Positions 7,549 to 15,358 of a stretch of DNA of 17,196 nucleotides are shown here, piece after piece. Made by a program: the position numbers and the translations under genes. The notes under the pieces are model-generated. The model saw nothing but the letters and a program-made list of their open reading frames with translations, made no database searches and had not been told where the DNA came from. Position 1 is the first letter of the stretch. Each line of letters starts with the position of its first letter. The DNA is from Acidobacteriota bacterium. GTDB taxonomy: Bacteria > Acidobacteriota > Terriglobia > Terriglobales > Acidobacteriaceae. The stretch covers positions 5,102-22,297 of the forward strand of contig QHZV01000201.1 in assembly GCA_003224785.1 (NCBI GenBank). The letters are read 5' to 3'.

Positions 7549-8263
7549 TCAGGCCTTTTTCAGTGGCCAGATAAGGACTTCCAGCTTTTTTGAAAAATGC
7601 AATCGCGGAGCGATCGCGGGCAGCTCAATTCCAGCGGCGGAGGCCATGGTGTTCACGACTATTTCTGCTTCAGCATCCTGCAGGGGCCATTGCGCATGAT
7701 GAATTTCCGCCCGAAAGACCTTGCCGCGGAAAACCGTATATAGACTCGCGAAGCCGTACCGGTCCAACTGGACCGTATTTAGCGCGAAACTTCGTGCTTG
7801 AATCGCGGAAACAATCATATTGAATCGAAGCGTCCGTGTATGGACGGCCCTGTAGGCTGGCCTCGCTCACTTTCATCAGCGAGTAGAAGTACGGCAGGTG
7901 ATAAGTCGTTCTTGCCCCCCACACCGCAGCGCGGCTTGCTGCATCCAGACTAAAGAAAAACACTCCCGGCTTGCCGCCATAGTTCACATAAGTACGGACG
8001 TTCAACTCAGGGAAACTCGATAGCGCAGGAATCGGCGGCAGCCAGCGGCCGCGCACGCCAGTCATATGAAAGGGTGTAACCGCGATCCAGCATTGGCCAT
8101 TGAAAGTATCGAGCGGCAAAATCACGGGAATAAGAGGTCGCAGACTCTCCGGTGCGATTGGCCAATGTGCAAACAGCAGATCGTTCCATGTCTGCTGCAT
8201 GATCCACGGTGCGGAAGGTAAGGGCCAGGGACGAGGGTCGGTGGATGTGAGCGCTGGATGCAC
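7549..8263 (-). pseudogene. DUF2071 (YqjF-like) protein, interrupted by internal deletion/frameshift
   Basis: The N-terminal two thirds, in the frame opening at the GTG at 8263, read RPWPLPSAPWIMQQTWNDLL, FAHWPIAPESLRPLIPVILP, WIAVTPFHMTGVRGRWLPPI, ELNVRTYVNYGGKPGVFFFS and LPYFYSLMKVS, the recognised DUF2071 pattern. The C-terminal part lies in a second frame: SLYTVFRGKVFRAEIHHAQW, PLQDAEAEIVVNTMASAAGI and LEVLIWPLKKA, stopping at 7549. The family segment that normally bridges GPVGPV and LYTV (around a conserved FLTERY stretch) is missing, placing a junction near 7740-7758. The function of DUF2071 is unknown. Its start is 183 bases from the divergent DUF374 gene. Confidence 0.75.
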
Positions 8264-8446
8264 TAAGCAGGATAACTCGCCGTCTCCCGAACCTAGATTA
8301 AACGTTGAGTGGTTGGAAAAGAGTTCAGTCCTCTACTACTACTTGCAAGGCAAGTACCACGAACTCCAAACCTCCGATTGACAGTAACGGTTTCATTTTC
8401 ATGTAGCGTCCCATGTTTTATGAAATCCAAAAGCTACAATTAGATT

Positions 8447-9193
8447 GTGAGCGCAGTCACTACTCCCACCACACCACCAGTTGACAAGCCCTGGAGGAAA
8501 TTCACCTTCAAACAGCGCCTCCTTCTCTGGCTCATCACCTGGGCTGGATATCTCATCGTCCGCGTTCTGGGCCCAACGATCCGCTTCGCTGTTTCCTGGG
8601 AAGACGGTGCGCCAAAGAGTCTCGCCGAGCGTCCGTTCATTTATTCCTTCTGGCACAACTGCATGATCCCGGCGATGTATTGGTGCCGCGATCTGAATGT
8701 CCGAGTGATGAGCAGCGACAGCTTTGATGGCGAATACACCGGGCGGATCATGCAGAAATTCGGTTTTGTGAAAGTTCGGGGATCGAGTTCGAAAGGCGCG
8801 GTGCGTGCGCTGCTCGGAATGCGCCGCGAAATCGAGCAAGGCTGGACCGCCGCCTTCACCATTGATGGCCCCAAAGGTCCTCGCTACGTCGCCAAGCCGG
8901 GGCCGGTCGTGCTTTCCCGCAGCACGGGGGCGCCCATGGTGGTCTTCCACATCGCCCTTGACCGCGCCTGGGTGCTCAGTACCTGGGACGGAGCGATGAT
9001 CCCGAAACCGTTCTGCCGTGCTCTAATGCGGATCAGCACTAAAATTCCGGTTTCGCGAGACGGCGGCGACGAACAATATCTTGCCCAACTACAAACAGCA
9101 TTAGATCGTGTACGGATCTTCGCTGAAGAAAATATCGCAAAGGCAGGGACGGCGGAGTTTCCTTACGGACGGAGCAACCGAGACGAGCACTAG
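8447..9193 (+). CDS. DUF374 lysophospholipid acyltransferase family protein
   Basis: A 248-residue inner-membrane protein. An N-terminal hydrophobic segment (LLLWLITWAGYLIVRVLG) is followed by the DUF374 motifs: YSFWHNCMIPA, MSSDSFDGEYTGRIMQKFGF, VRGSSSKGAVRALLGMR and FTIDGPKGPRYVAKPGPVVL. DUF374 belongs to the LPLAT superfamily and is related to acyltransferases of lipid A and phospholipid synthesis; the acyl donor and acceptor are not known. The frame is intact and the length normal. The GTG at 8447 is the first in-frame start; no clear Shine-Dalgarno precedes it. A TTGACA at 8378-8383 could be a -35 box but lacks a convincing -10. Confidence 0.88.
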   Translation: MSAVTTPTTPPVDKPWRKFTFKQRLLLWLITWAGYLIVRVLGPTIRFAVSWEDGAPKSLAERPFIYSFWHNCMIPAMYWCRDLNVRVMSSDSFDGEYTGRIMQKFGFVKVRGSSSKGAVRALLGMRREIEQGWTAAFTIDGPKGPRYVAKPGPVVLSRSTGAPMVVFHIALDRAWVLSTWDGAMIPKPFCRALMRISTKIPVSRDGGDEQYLAQLQTALDRVRIFAEENIAKAGTAEFPYGRSNRDEH

Positions 9194-9654
9194 TTCGCCT
9201 GGGTTCCTCTTCGAGCTAAAGGCGTGTCGAATACCAACTCTTTTACATTAGAGTTGATGGTTTGAACTGGCGCGGGTTTGGGAGCATCTTCAGAAGGCGT
9301 CAGCAACTCCCGCACCGTTGAAATCAGGCTTCCGGTCTCCGATTTAGATATTACCTGTTTCGCCCCGGCCGCCAACGCAGCTGCGGACAATTGGTCCGTG
9401 TAGTGCATCGTGTACATCACGATGGGAATTTCCGGCAACGAATTCTGCAAGACCCTGGCCACCTTCAGCCCGTCCATTCCGGGCATCGCAAAATCCAGAA
9501 TGATGAGATTGGGCCTGCATTCGTTGGTCTTCGCGACCGCTTCTGTCCCCGACTCGGCTTCCAGGATTTCATAATCCCCTATGCCATTGAAAAGTCCGCG
9601 CAGTGCGCTTCTAAGCAACGCGGAGTCATCGGCTATCAGGATTCGGGAGGGCAT
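9190..9654 (-). CDS. Single-domain response regulator (CheY-like receiver)
   Basis: A 154-residue protein made of one receiver domain and a short, Pro-rich C-terminal tail with no output domain. Phosphorylation-site residues can be read: acidic pair Asp9-Asp10 (ILIADDSALLR), phospho-acceptor Asp54 (LIILDFAMPGMDG), Thr82 (MYTMHY) and Lys104 (ISKSE). It is expected to take phosphate from an unlinked histidine kinase and act through protein contact. The ATG at 9652-9654 is chosen because MPSRILIADD is the usual receiver start; the frame extends upstream without family similarity. The gene ends convergently with the DUF374 gene with a four-base overlap. The 5' side faces the Crp/Fnr gene across a shared intergenic region that should hold both promoters. 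Confidence 0.88.
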   Translation of the reverse strand: MPSRILIADDSALLRSALRGLFNGIGDYEILEAESGTEAVAKTNECRPNLIILDFAMPGMDGLKVARVLQNSLPEIPIVMYTMHYTDQLSAAALAAGAKQVISKSETGSLISTVRELLTPSEDAPKPAPVQTINSNVKELVFDTPLARRGTQAN

Positions 9655-9841
9655 TTCACTTAAAAGTGTGCTCGCACGCACGCGGAAGATTGTTGGGCAG
9701 ATTACAAAGTATCTGAATCGGTGCGAAGTAAACATACTGTTAAATATGTACGGCCTTATGGGGTTTTTCCCTTGTATTTCAGCCTGATAACAAGACCGCC
9801 CTTGCATCGTAGAGACGTGGATGCCGGTCAGGAGGTGGTCA

Positions 9842-10573
9842 TTGCGAACAGCAAGAACATGGCGCCAACCACTTCGTCCGGGCGAGCGTACCAGTGGCAC
9901 GGGAAAACCTGTGTCGAATGCAATTCTCTTGTCACTTCCGGACGCCGAGTACCGGCGCGTCCGCCCGCATTTGCAATTTGTAAATTTGCCGCATCATGAA
10001 AATCTTCATGAGCCCGGAAGAAAGCTAAAATTTGCATACTTTTTGAACACAGGAATGATCTCTTTAATTCTGGTCGGACGGGACGGCAAAAGTGTTGAAA
10101 TTGGCGTAACCGGCAAGGAAGGCTTCACACCGATTCCCCTGGCAGTCGGTTTGAAAAGAAGTCCGCATCGGGCCATCGTCCAGGTTGCGGGCGAAGGGTT
10201 CAGGCTCAGTGTGGCAGCCCTCGACAAGCTCCTGCCAACCAGTCCCCTGTTGCAGGCGACGCTCAATCGTTATGCGGTCGTGCAGGGGCTGCAAGTTGGA
10301 CAAACGGCCGGCTTTGATTCCGGCTCGCTTGAAATTACCCACGACTTTCTCGCCAGTATGCTCGGTACCGACCGCCCGAGCGTGAGCCTGACTGCAAATT
10401 CGCTGCAAAAGAAAGGGATCATCGAATACATGTACGGTGGGGTAAAGATTCTTAACCGCAAGAAACTGGAACGGTCCGCATGTGAGTGTTATAAGGTGAT
10501 TCACCAATTCGATGGCGAATTCGCACTGCAGTTGCATCAGCGGAATGGTAAGTCATTTAGGCGGAATGACTAG
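9842..10573 (+). CDS. Crp/Fnr family transcriptional regulator with an apparent internal loss
   Basis: An effector-binding domain (LPHHENLHEPGRKLKFAYFL, VEIGVTGKEGFTPIPLAVGL) is followed by the DNA-binding part (EITHDFLASMLGTDRPSVSL, LQKKGIIEYMYGGVKILNRK, KLERSACECY), matching a Crp/Fnr group common in acidobacteria. The DRPSVS stretch is the recognition helix. Relatives have about 20-25 residues (CNRLHDIEQRLARWLL-like, the end of the dimerisation helix and first HTH helix) between GQTA and DSGSL; here these are joined directly at about 10306-10314, still in frame. The start is uncertain. An AGGAGG at 9830-9835 sits six bases before an in-frame TTG at 9842, chosen here; an ATG at 9821 has no such site, and a GTG at 9911 (MSNAILLSLPD) fits the family N-terminus. 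The signal sensed is unknown. Confidence 0.8.
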   Translation: MRTARTWRQPLRPGERTSGTGKPVSNAILLSLPDAEYRRVRPHLQFVNLPHHENLHEPGRKLKFAYFLNTGMISLILVGRDGKSVEIGVTGKEGFTPIPLAVGLKRSPHRAIVQVAGEGFRLSVAALDKLLPTSPLLQATLNRYAVVQGLQVGQTAGFDSGSLEITHDFLASMLGTDRPSVSLTANSLQKKGIIEYMYGGVKILNRKKLERSACECYKVIHQFDGEFALQLHQRNGKSFRRND

Positions 10574-10791
10574 GGCTGCGGCGGTTTTCGAGATCTCGGC
10601 TTCTTGTTTGCCTTAGCTTCCAGTGCGGTCAAAGTATTAACCTGCGCCTCCAAAGATTCTCGTGCCAAGCCAATGTGCTCGGCGAGAGTCTTCTGAAGTT
10701 CTTTCAGCACCCCTTTTGCTTCTCCATCCGTTTGAGCGGCTTTCGTCTGGGAACAGAGTTGCTCAATCCTAATGTCAGTGTGACGCGGCAC
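10570..10791 (-). CDS. Small hypothetical protein, helical
   Basis: A 73-residue charged, mostly helical protein (IRIEQLCSQTKAAQTDGEAK, LKELQKTLAEHIGLARESLE, AQVNTLTALEAK) with a basic tail (KKPRSRKPPQP). The pattern is protein-like and I recall similar short acidobacterial proteins, but know no function. The start is the GTG at 10789-10791; no clear ribosome-binding site is visible and the true start might lie elsewhere. It ends convergently with the Crp/Fnr gene, overlapping by four bases. Confidence 0.55.
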   Translation of the reverse strand: MPRHTDIRIEQLCSQTKAAQTDGEAKGVLKELQKTLAEHIGLARESLEAQVNTLTALEAKANKKPRSRKPPQP

Positions 10792-10910
10792 TCATCTGTA
10801 AGGTATCCGACAATGTCGCGGACCTAAATACAGTGAATCCTGTACTCACTTAGCCGAAAGTTCTAGTCCGGTCGCAATGCTAGAATTTCAGTTCCCTTAT
10901 CCGAGGTCGA

Positions 10911-11772
10911 ATGTCCGCAAGCATCCTGGATGGTAATAAGATCGCTGCTGAAATCCGCGCCGAAGCTGCGGCTGAAGTTCGCGCTTTGGCAGCGGCTGGG
11001 ACGCGTCCCGGGCTGGCTGTTGTGCTGGTCGGCAACAATCCGGCGTCGGAAGTTTATGTTCGCGGCAAAGTCAAGGCCTGCGAGGAGACCGGCATTTTCA
11101 GCGAAAAGCACACCCCTTCTGCAAACGCTTCAACTGAGGAATTGTTGGAACTTGTGGCGGATTTAAACCGGCGCGATGAAATTGACGGCATCCTGGTGCA
11201 GCTGCCTCTTCCCCCGCAAGTCGATTCCAAGAAAGTTTTGCTGGCGGTTGATCCCGCGAAAGACGTGGATGGATTTCATCCCACCAACGTCGGGTTCCTT
11301 TCCACGCAGAGACCTGGCCTCGTTACGCAGCGATATTGTCGGCAAGCCCATGGCAATGCTGCTGTTGAATGGCAACGCAACCGTGACGGTTTGCCATTCC
11401 AAGACGCATGATTTGCCTTCCGTCTGCCGGCGCGCTGATATTCTGATTGCCGCAATCGGGCGCGCGGGCATGATCACGAACGATTTTGTTCGACCGGGCG
11501 CGACAGTGATTGATGTCGGCATGAATCGCGTCACGGATCCTGCAGAGGTTTCTCGCCTGTTTGCGGGAAACGCTAAACGCGAGGAGACTTTGCGCAGTAA
11601 AGGTGCAGTGCTCGTTGGCGATGTGCATCCCGAAGTCGCGGAAGTTGCTGGCGCGATCACGCCGGTTCCTGGCGGCGTGGGGCCGCTCACGATCGCAATG
11701 TTGATGTCGAACACGGTCAAAGCCGCGAAGATGCGGAGAGGGCGGAGAGGGAGCGAGCGCGCCGGGGCCTAA
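10911..11772 (+). pseudogene. folD: Bifunctional methylenetetrahydrofolate dehydrogenase/cyclohydrolase FolD, internal deletion
   Basis: FolD interconverts 5,10-methylene- and 10-formyl-tetrahydrofolate using NADP. The first frame, from the ATG at 10911, carries the catalytic domain: ILDGNKIAAEIRAE, LAVVLVGNNPASEVYVRGK (with the YxxxK catalytic lysine), [13 protein letters not shown] and [17 protein letters not shown]. After RPGLV (about 11324) the reading must move to another frame from 11326: [71 protein letters not shown] and [14 protein letters not shown]. By family comparison about 27 residues (PCTP... to ...VVxG) are gone, equal to a deletion near 80 bases. coaE follows after a repeat-filled gap. 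A weak GAGG precedes the start. Confidence 0.9.
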
Positions 11773-11779
11773 GAGCTCA

Positions 11780-11873
11780 TTCACCACGGGGGAACAGAGG
11801 CACAGGAAGCAATTGCAGTGAAATTTTGAATTGATTTAAATGTTTCTCTGTGTCCCTGTGTCTCTCTGGTGAA
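11780..11873. repeat. Intergenic inverted element with CACAGAG-type units
   Basis: TTCACCA at 11780-11786 is exactly complementary to TGGTGAA at 11867-11873. Next to each end, inside, are related units (AACAGAGGCACAGG on the left; CTCTGTGTCCCTGTGTCTCT on the right) in opposite orientation. Similar TTCACCACAGAGACACAGAG repeats are known to me from intergenic regions of several bacterial phyla. It sits between folD and coaE. Confidence 0.65.
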
Positions 11874-11895
11874 ATAATCCCCTGCGGGAGTGCTC

Positions 11896-12482
11896 ATGCT
11901 TAAAGTCGGACTGACGGGTGGCATCGCATTGACGCCGACAGCATTGGCCACGAACTTATGGCTCCGGGCGAGCCGGTGTATGACGAAATCGCCAAGCGTT
12001 TCGGCACGGATATTCTAAATTCCGACAAGACCATCAATCGCGCCAAGTTGGCAGAGCTGGCCTTCGACCAGCGACGCCCGCGGATTTACGAGCTCAACAG
12101 TCTCCTGCATCCCGGAATTATTCAGCGATACGAAAAGCGCATGGAAGAAATCGCTGCCGGCGAGCCGGATGCAATTGTCATGCTAGAGGCAGCTCTGTTA
12201 CTCGAAGCCGGTTTGCGCCGCCGTTTCGATCGCATCATTGTGGTGAGCTGCAAGCCGCAGCAGCGAATCGAGCGATGGGAAAAGCGACTGCAGGTAGATA
12301 CCGATGCGGCCCGCCGTGAAGTCACGCGCAGAATGATGGCTCAGGCGCCGGACGAAGCCAAGATCCAAGCCGCAGACTACGTTATTGACAACAGCGGCTC
12401 AATGGAGGAAACGCGAAAGCAGGTCGAAAAAGTATTCGCCACTCTCCGAGAACAGACGAAAATAGTAGCCTCGAGAAATTAG
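11896..12482 (+). pseudogene. coaE: Dephospho-CoA kinase CoaE, lacking its P-loop through internal deletion
   Basis: CoaE phosphorylates dephospho-CoA in the last step of coenzyme A synthesis. The ATG at 11896 begins MLKVGLTGGIA, the exact family N-terminus. The next codons should be SGKST (Walker A) and a helix up to IDAD. Instead the sequence jumps at 11926-11930 to IDADSIGHELMAPGEPVYDE in another frame, continuing INRAKLAELAFDQRRPRIYE, LNSLLHPGI, MLEAALLLEAGLRRRFDRII and ERWEKRLQVDTDAARREVTR to the stop at 12482. Matching the family gives about 52 missing bases. The remaining frame has a Met (ATG 11958), but without the P-loop the product could not bind ATP. CoaE is normally essential, so either another copy exists or the deletion is not real. 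Confidence 0.9.
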
Positions 12483-12496
12483 AGTCAGCTGCGAAC

Positions 12497-12582
12497 AGCC
12501 ATCAGCCGTCAATAAACCGTAACATCCATCGTGGCTCCCGTTTTTCATTCCCAGAAGGGTCTTTCACTGATGGCTGATGGCT
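12497..12582. repeat. Inverted AGCCATCAGCC pair downstream of coaE
   Basis: AGCCATCAGCC (12497-12507) is exactly complementary to GGCTGATGGCT (12572-12582), and both are flanked by further similar units (GTCA; TGATGGCTGATGGCT). About 64 bases lie between the arms. The element begins 15 bases after the coaE stop and could serve as a terminator, or be a mobile repeat. Confidence 0.6.
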
Positions 12583-12632
12583 AGTAGCTCACTTTGCGAC
12601 TCTTCCACCCGGCGCGTAACATCTAAACCAAC

Positions 12633-13874
12633 ATGCAGGTATCCACCGCAGTCGCCGAGCTCAGACCGAAACTCGCATTCAGCGAGATCATGAGCTTTGC
12701 GATTGAGACCTTTTGCAGCAACAAAGTCCGGTTCATGCTGACTGGCCTCGGTATGGTGATCGGCACCGCCTCATTGATTCTGGTAGTGACGATTGGAATG
12801 ACCGGCAAGCAATATGTGCTCAACCAAATCCAGGGAATCGGCGCCAATCTGATCTACGCCGAATACGAGGGCGGCGCCCAGAGAATAACCAATACCGCGC
12901 CAGATCCGCTTACGGTTGACGACATGACCGCCGCGCACGAGCAAGTGTCGGGCATTGTTGCTGCATCTCCAGTCGTGCCTTTAGCGGAGCGGATCCCTGT
13001 CGGCAATGGCAAAGAGCGGGACATCCAGATACTCGGCGTATATCCCGAATATCGCGCAGTGCGTAACTTGGTTGTGGCGTCAGGCCGGTTTTTCGATCAG
13101 CAAGAGGAGCAATCGCACACCAAAGTCGGCCTGGTTACGGAAAAAATGGCGCAGGAAATCTACGGTTCCGCCGAAGCTGCCGTCGGCAAGGTGGTTAAGT
13201 TGAGCGGCTTGCCATTCACGATCATCGGGACTTTTCGCGAACGGGTGGACACATTCGGTCAGTCGGAAGTCACCACCAATACATTTCTCATTCCTTACAA
13301 CGTAGCTCGATATTTCACCGACACGCCGACCGTAAAACTGATCTATTTCTCAGTCTCGGATCCCTCGATGGTCGAGTCCGTAACCGAGCAGGTCAAGCGG
13401 GTCATCCAGTCGCGACATCGCGCCGAGTCGGTGTACAACATCACCAATTTGACTCAACTCGTAAGCGTGGCCGAGAAGACGGCAAACGCGCTGACTCTCG
13501 TCCTTCTGGCGGTCGCGGCAGTAGTTTTATTGGTTAGCGGAATCGGAATTATGAATATCATGCTGGCCACCGTGAGCGCGCGAATTCGCGAGATTGGAAT
13601 TCGAAAAGCGCTCGGCGCGACCAATCGCGAAATCCGCTTCCAATTCCTGTCAGAAGCGATCCTGATTTCCGTAGGCGGAGGATTAATCGGAGTTGTGGTT
13701 GGGCTCGCGGTGCCCTACTCGGTGCGTTTTCTTACGGAGTATCGTGTGCCGATTTCCGGCTTGTCTGCCATTATCGCTATTGTGGTTTCTTCATTGGTGG
13801 GAGTTCTCTTCGGCACGGTCCCAGCGGTACGGGCGGCCCAAATGGATCCTGTAGAGAGCTTGCGGTATGAATAA
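12633..13874 (+). CDS. MacB/FtsX-type ABC transporter permease
   Basis: A 413-residue inner-membrane protein with the MacB permease plan. A first helix at about residues 34-56 (VRFMLTGLGMVIGTASLILV) is followed by a large periplasmic MacB_PCD-like domain (about 60-275). Three further helices form the FtsX domain: LTLVLLAVAAVVLLVSGIGI, LSEAILISVGGGLIGVVVGL and LSAIIAIVVSSLVGVLFGTV. The cytoplasmic loop SARIREIGIRKALGATNREI and the C-terminus PAVRAAQMDPVESLRYE are hallmarks. Such permeases work with an ATP-binding subunit and often an outer-membrane channel and adaptor to export peptides, lipoproteins or antibiotics. No ATPase gene is next to it here, so the partner is encoded elsewhere. The frame is intact; the start at 12633 has no strong Shine-Dalgarno. 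Confidence 0.92.
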   Translation: MQVSTAVAELRPKLAFSEIMSFAIETFCSNKVRFMLTGLGMVIGTASLILVVTIGMTGKQYVLNQIQGIGANLIYAEYEGGAQRITNTAPDPLTVDDMTAAHEQVSGIVAASPVVPLAERIPVGNGKERDIQILGVYPEYRAVRNLVVASGRFFDQQEEQSHTKVGLVTEKMAQEIYGSAEAAVGKVVKLSGLPFTIIGTFRERVDTFGQSEVTTNTFLIPYNVARYFTDTPTVKLIYFSVSDPSMVESVTEQVKRVIQSRHRAESVYNITNLTQLVSVAEKTANALTLVLLAVAAVVLLVSGIGIMNIMLATVSARIREIGIRKALGATNREIRFQFLSEAILISVGGGLIGVVVGLAVPYSVRFLTEYRVPISGLSAIIAIVVSSLVGVLFGTVPAVRAAQMDPVESLRYE

Positions 13875-13919
13875 GGTCGGTCGGACCTGGATTGTGCAGA
13901 CGACTATCAAAACAAGAAC

Positions 13920-13939
13920 GCCGGGCTGGTTGGCCCGGC
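13920..13939 (+). terminator. Possible terminator hairpin after the permease gene
   Basis: GCCGGGC (13920-13926) and GCCCGGC (13933-13939) form a perfect seven-base stem with a six-base loop, 45 bases after the permease stop. Only a weak run of T follows (CAACTTCCTTG), so intrinsic termination is possible but not certain. Confidence 0.4.
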
Positions 13940-14045
13940 AACTTCCTTGTCATTACATCTGTGGGGAGAGACTCGTTTACGTCTGAGTCCCCGCGGATCT
14001 CAAAATTAGCGACCAGCTTCACAGAGGCTTTGCTCGCTAGAAGCT

Positions 14046-14276
14046 CTACATCACCAGCGCTAAGCCTTCCAATTCCTTCTCTAAGACCGGCAGTGCACAA
14101 CCTGCCATTTCCACGCGGCTCACCGCGTCATACGCCGCCTGTGGCGACACCCCATAGCCCCGGCCCATCAGGAAAACCTGAACCAACTCCGCCGCTTCGC
14201 GAGAGTCAGCCAGACCACCTTGCAGCAGGTCGTTCCGTAGAGCCGTTAATTCCGTCGCCGAAAATCGCTCTCTCAT
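14046..14276 (-). CDS. Small hypothetical protein
   Basis: A 76-residue protein: MRERFSATELTALRNDLLQG, LADSREAAELVQVFLMGRGY, VSPQAAYDAVSRVEMAG and VLEKELEGLALVM. It appears all-helical and soluble, and I do not know a function. The start at ATG 14274-14276 is strongly supported by GGAGGTGA about five bases before it; the frame is open further upstream, but that part is not protein-like. It stands alone between the permease gene (convergent) and the Trm112-like gene (same strand, about 320 bases upstream). Confidence 0.75.
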   Translation of the reverse strand: MRERFSATELTALRNDLLQGGLADSREAAELVQVFLMGRGYGVSPQAAYDAVSRVEMAGCALPVLEKELEGLALVM

Positions 14277-14597
14277 CGTTCTCACCTCCGACCCTGACTG
14301 CTCATAACCATTAGACTCAGCAGCTATTACTTTTGTTGCATGCAATTTTTCTGCCGAACTTAGGATCATCTCGTATATTCGGCCGTGAAAGTCTGCACAA
14401 TCCTTTAAACCCTTCAAACTCAGCGAAGTTGTTAATGGATATCGGCCAATCGACGAGCGGGATGAGCACTCGGCAGGTGACCTTTGGAGTCTCAAGACTG
14501 ACACAAAGTGTCAGTTTGGGACGCGACCGTGTATTTGATTTGAGAATGGTGCTTGGGGCGGTCGGCTCTGATCAGTCGGGTCTTTGGGGATCGCTAT
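14277..14597. other. Gene-free spacer with one palindrome
   Basis: About 320 bases between the 76-residue gene and the Trm112-like gene. Open frames on the plus strand here read as shadows. The only structure noted is the perfect palindrome at 14497-14515. The region next to 14276 should contain the small gene's promoter. Confidence 0.4.
14497..14515. promoter_or_regulatory. Operator-like palindrome
   Basis: ACTGACAC and GTGTCAGT are perfect inverted arms of eight bases around AAA. Symmetry and length suit a dimeric regulator's binding site, although a small hairpin is equally possible. It lies about 220 bases upstream of the 76-residue gene (minus strand). The regulator is unknown. Confidence 0.35.
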
Positions 14598-14768
14598 CTA
14601 GGTCGGATCGGTTGTTGCTTCGTCTATCAGGAGGATGGGAATGTTGTCGCGAACCGGATACACGCGCTTACACTCTCCACACTTCAGGCTCTCACCGTTC
14701 TCTTTCTGAACGAGAGGCTTCTTGCAGGCGGGACAAACCAGAATATCGAGCAGATCCTGGGGAATCAT
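14598..14768 (-). CDS. Trm112-family zinc-binding small protein
   Basis: A 56-residue protein starting at ATG 14766-14768: MIPQDLLDILVCPACKKPLV, then KCGECKRVYPVRDNIPILL and DEATTDPT. Two CxxC pairs (CPAC at 12-15 and CGEC at 30-33) form a zinc-ribbon-like site, and the DLLDILVCPACK start and YPVRDNIPILL end are the classic Trm112/YcaR (UPF0434) signature. Eukaryotic and archaeal Trm112 activates methyltransferases; the bacterial role is unclear. The short size makes it easy to miss. No strong Shine-Dalgarno is visible before the ATG. Confidence 0.88.
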   Translation of the reverse strand: MIPQDLLDILVCPACKKPLVQKENGESLKCGECKRVYPVRDNIPILLIDEATTDPT

Positions 14769-14947
14769 AAGCAATTATTTTACGTCAAACCAGAATGGTC
14801 AGCGAATCGTACTGTGAGCCTTCTCGATGGATACCCATCTCTGGCGTTCTCATCATTAGGTGCTGATGACGGGGAACAACTGAATCCCGGCAGTCTATTC
14901 CGTTGGCCGGTTTTGAAATGATTACCGAAATTACAAGGAGCCTAAAG

Positions 14948-15358
14948 ATGGAACGCGCGCGGCAAATCGTTCTGGCACTCGCAGGCCTGTTGTATTTCGC
15001 TCTGCTTTATCCGCTATGTAGTGACTTGTGGCATTCCCATTGGCTTGTCGACATGAACAGCAACGACTGCGAGCCAATGTTCTTGAGTTTTTATGTCGGG
15101 CTCGGATTATTTCTGTTGCTCGCCGTGAGAAAACCGTCAGAGCATCGCTCCCTCATTGCCTTCGCCGGATGGTCAAGCCTACTCCATGCCTCGGTAATGG
15201 CAATCGAAACGGTGGAAGCCTGGAGCCACGGAGTTCACCGAGATTACAACGATGTGGTAATTGCCGGCATAGTTGGAGCGGTACTGCTGGCGATCACACC
15301 AACAAAACGGCGGGAGGCAGCTACTGCGCCATCTGCGGAGGTTCAGAAGCAAGGCTAA
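14948..15358 (+). CDS. Small membrane protein, DUF6632-like
   Basis: A 136-residue protein with four hydrophobic segments: IVLALAGLLYFALLYPL, MFLSFYVGLGLFLLLAV, LIAFAGWSSLLHASVMAI and DVVIAGIVGAVLLAIT. The pattern RKPSEHRSLIAFAGWSSLLH is one I recall from a small acidobacterial/proteobacterial membrane family (DUF6632). Function unknown. The ATG at 14948 is chosen because AAGGAG lies seven bases upstream; a frame start at 14903 lacks this. After its stop there is no further supported gene before the riboswitch. Confidence 0.75.
   Translation: MERARQIVLALAGLLYFALLYPLCSDLWHSHWLVDMNSNDCEPMFLSFYVGLGLFLLLAVRKPSEHRSLIAFAGWSSLLHASVMAIETVEAWSHGVHRDYNDVVIAGIVGAVLLAITPTKRREAATAPSAEVQKQG

Noticed and set aside
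8399..8950. Reverse open frame of 183 codons
   Set aside because: Antisense to the DUF374 gene; His/Arg-rich with no recognisable pattern.
10064..10537. Reverse open frame of 157 codons
   Set aside because: Antisense to the Crp/Fnr gene, which has clear motifs.
13960..14000. GGGGAGAGACTCG / CGTCTGAGTCCCC hairpin
   Set aside because: Pairing is broken by several mismatches and bulges; no T-run.
13892..14314. Forward open frame of 140 codons
   Set aside because: Proline/serine-rich shadow of the 76-residue reverse gene, which has a strong ribosome-binding site.
14333..14921. Forward open frames over the Trm112-like gene
   Set aside because: They run antisense to the CxxC-containing Trm112-like protein, whose signature is specific.
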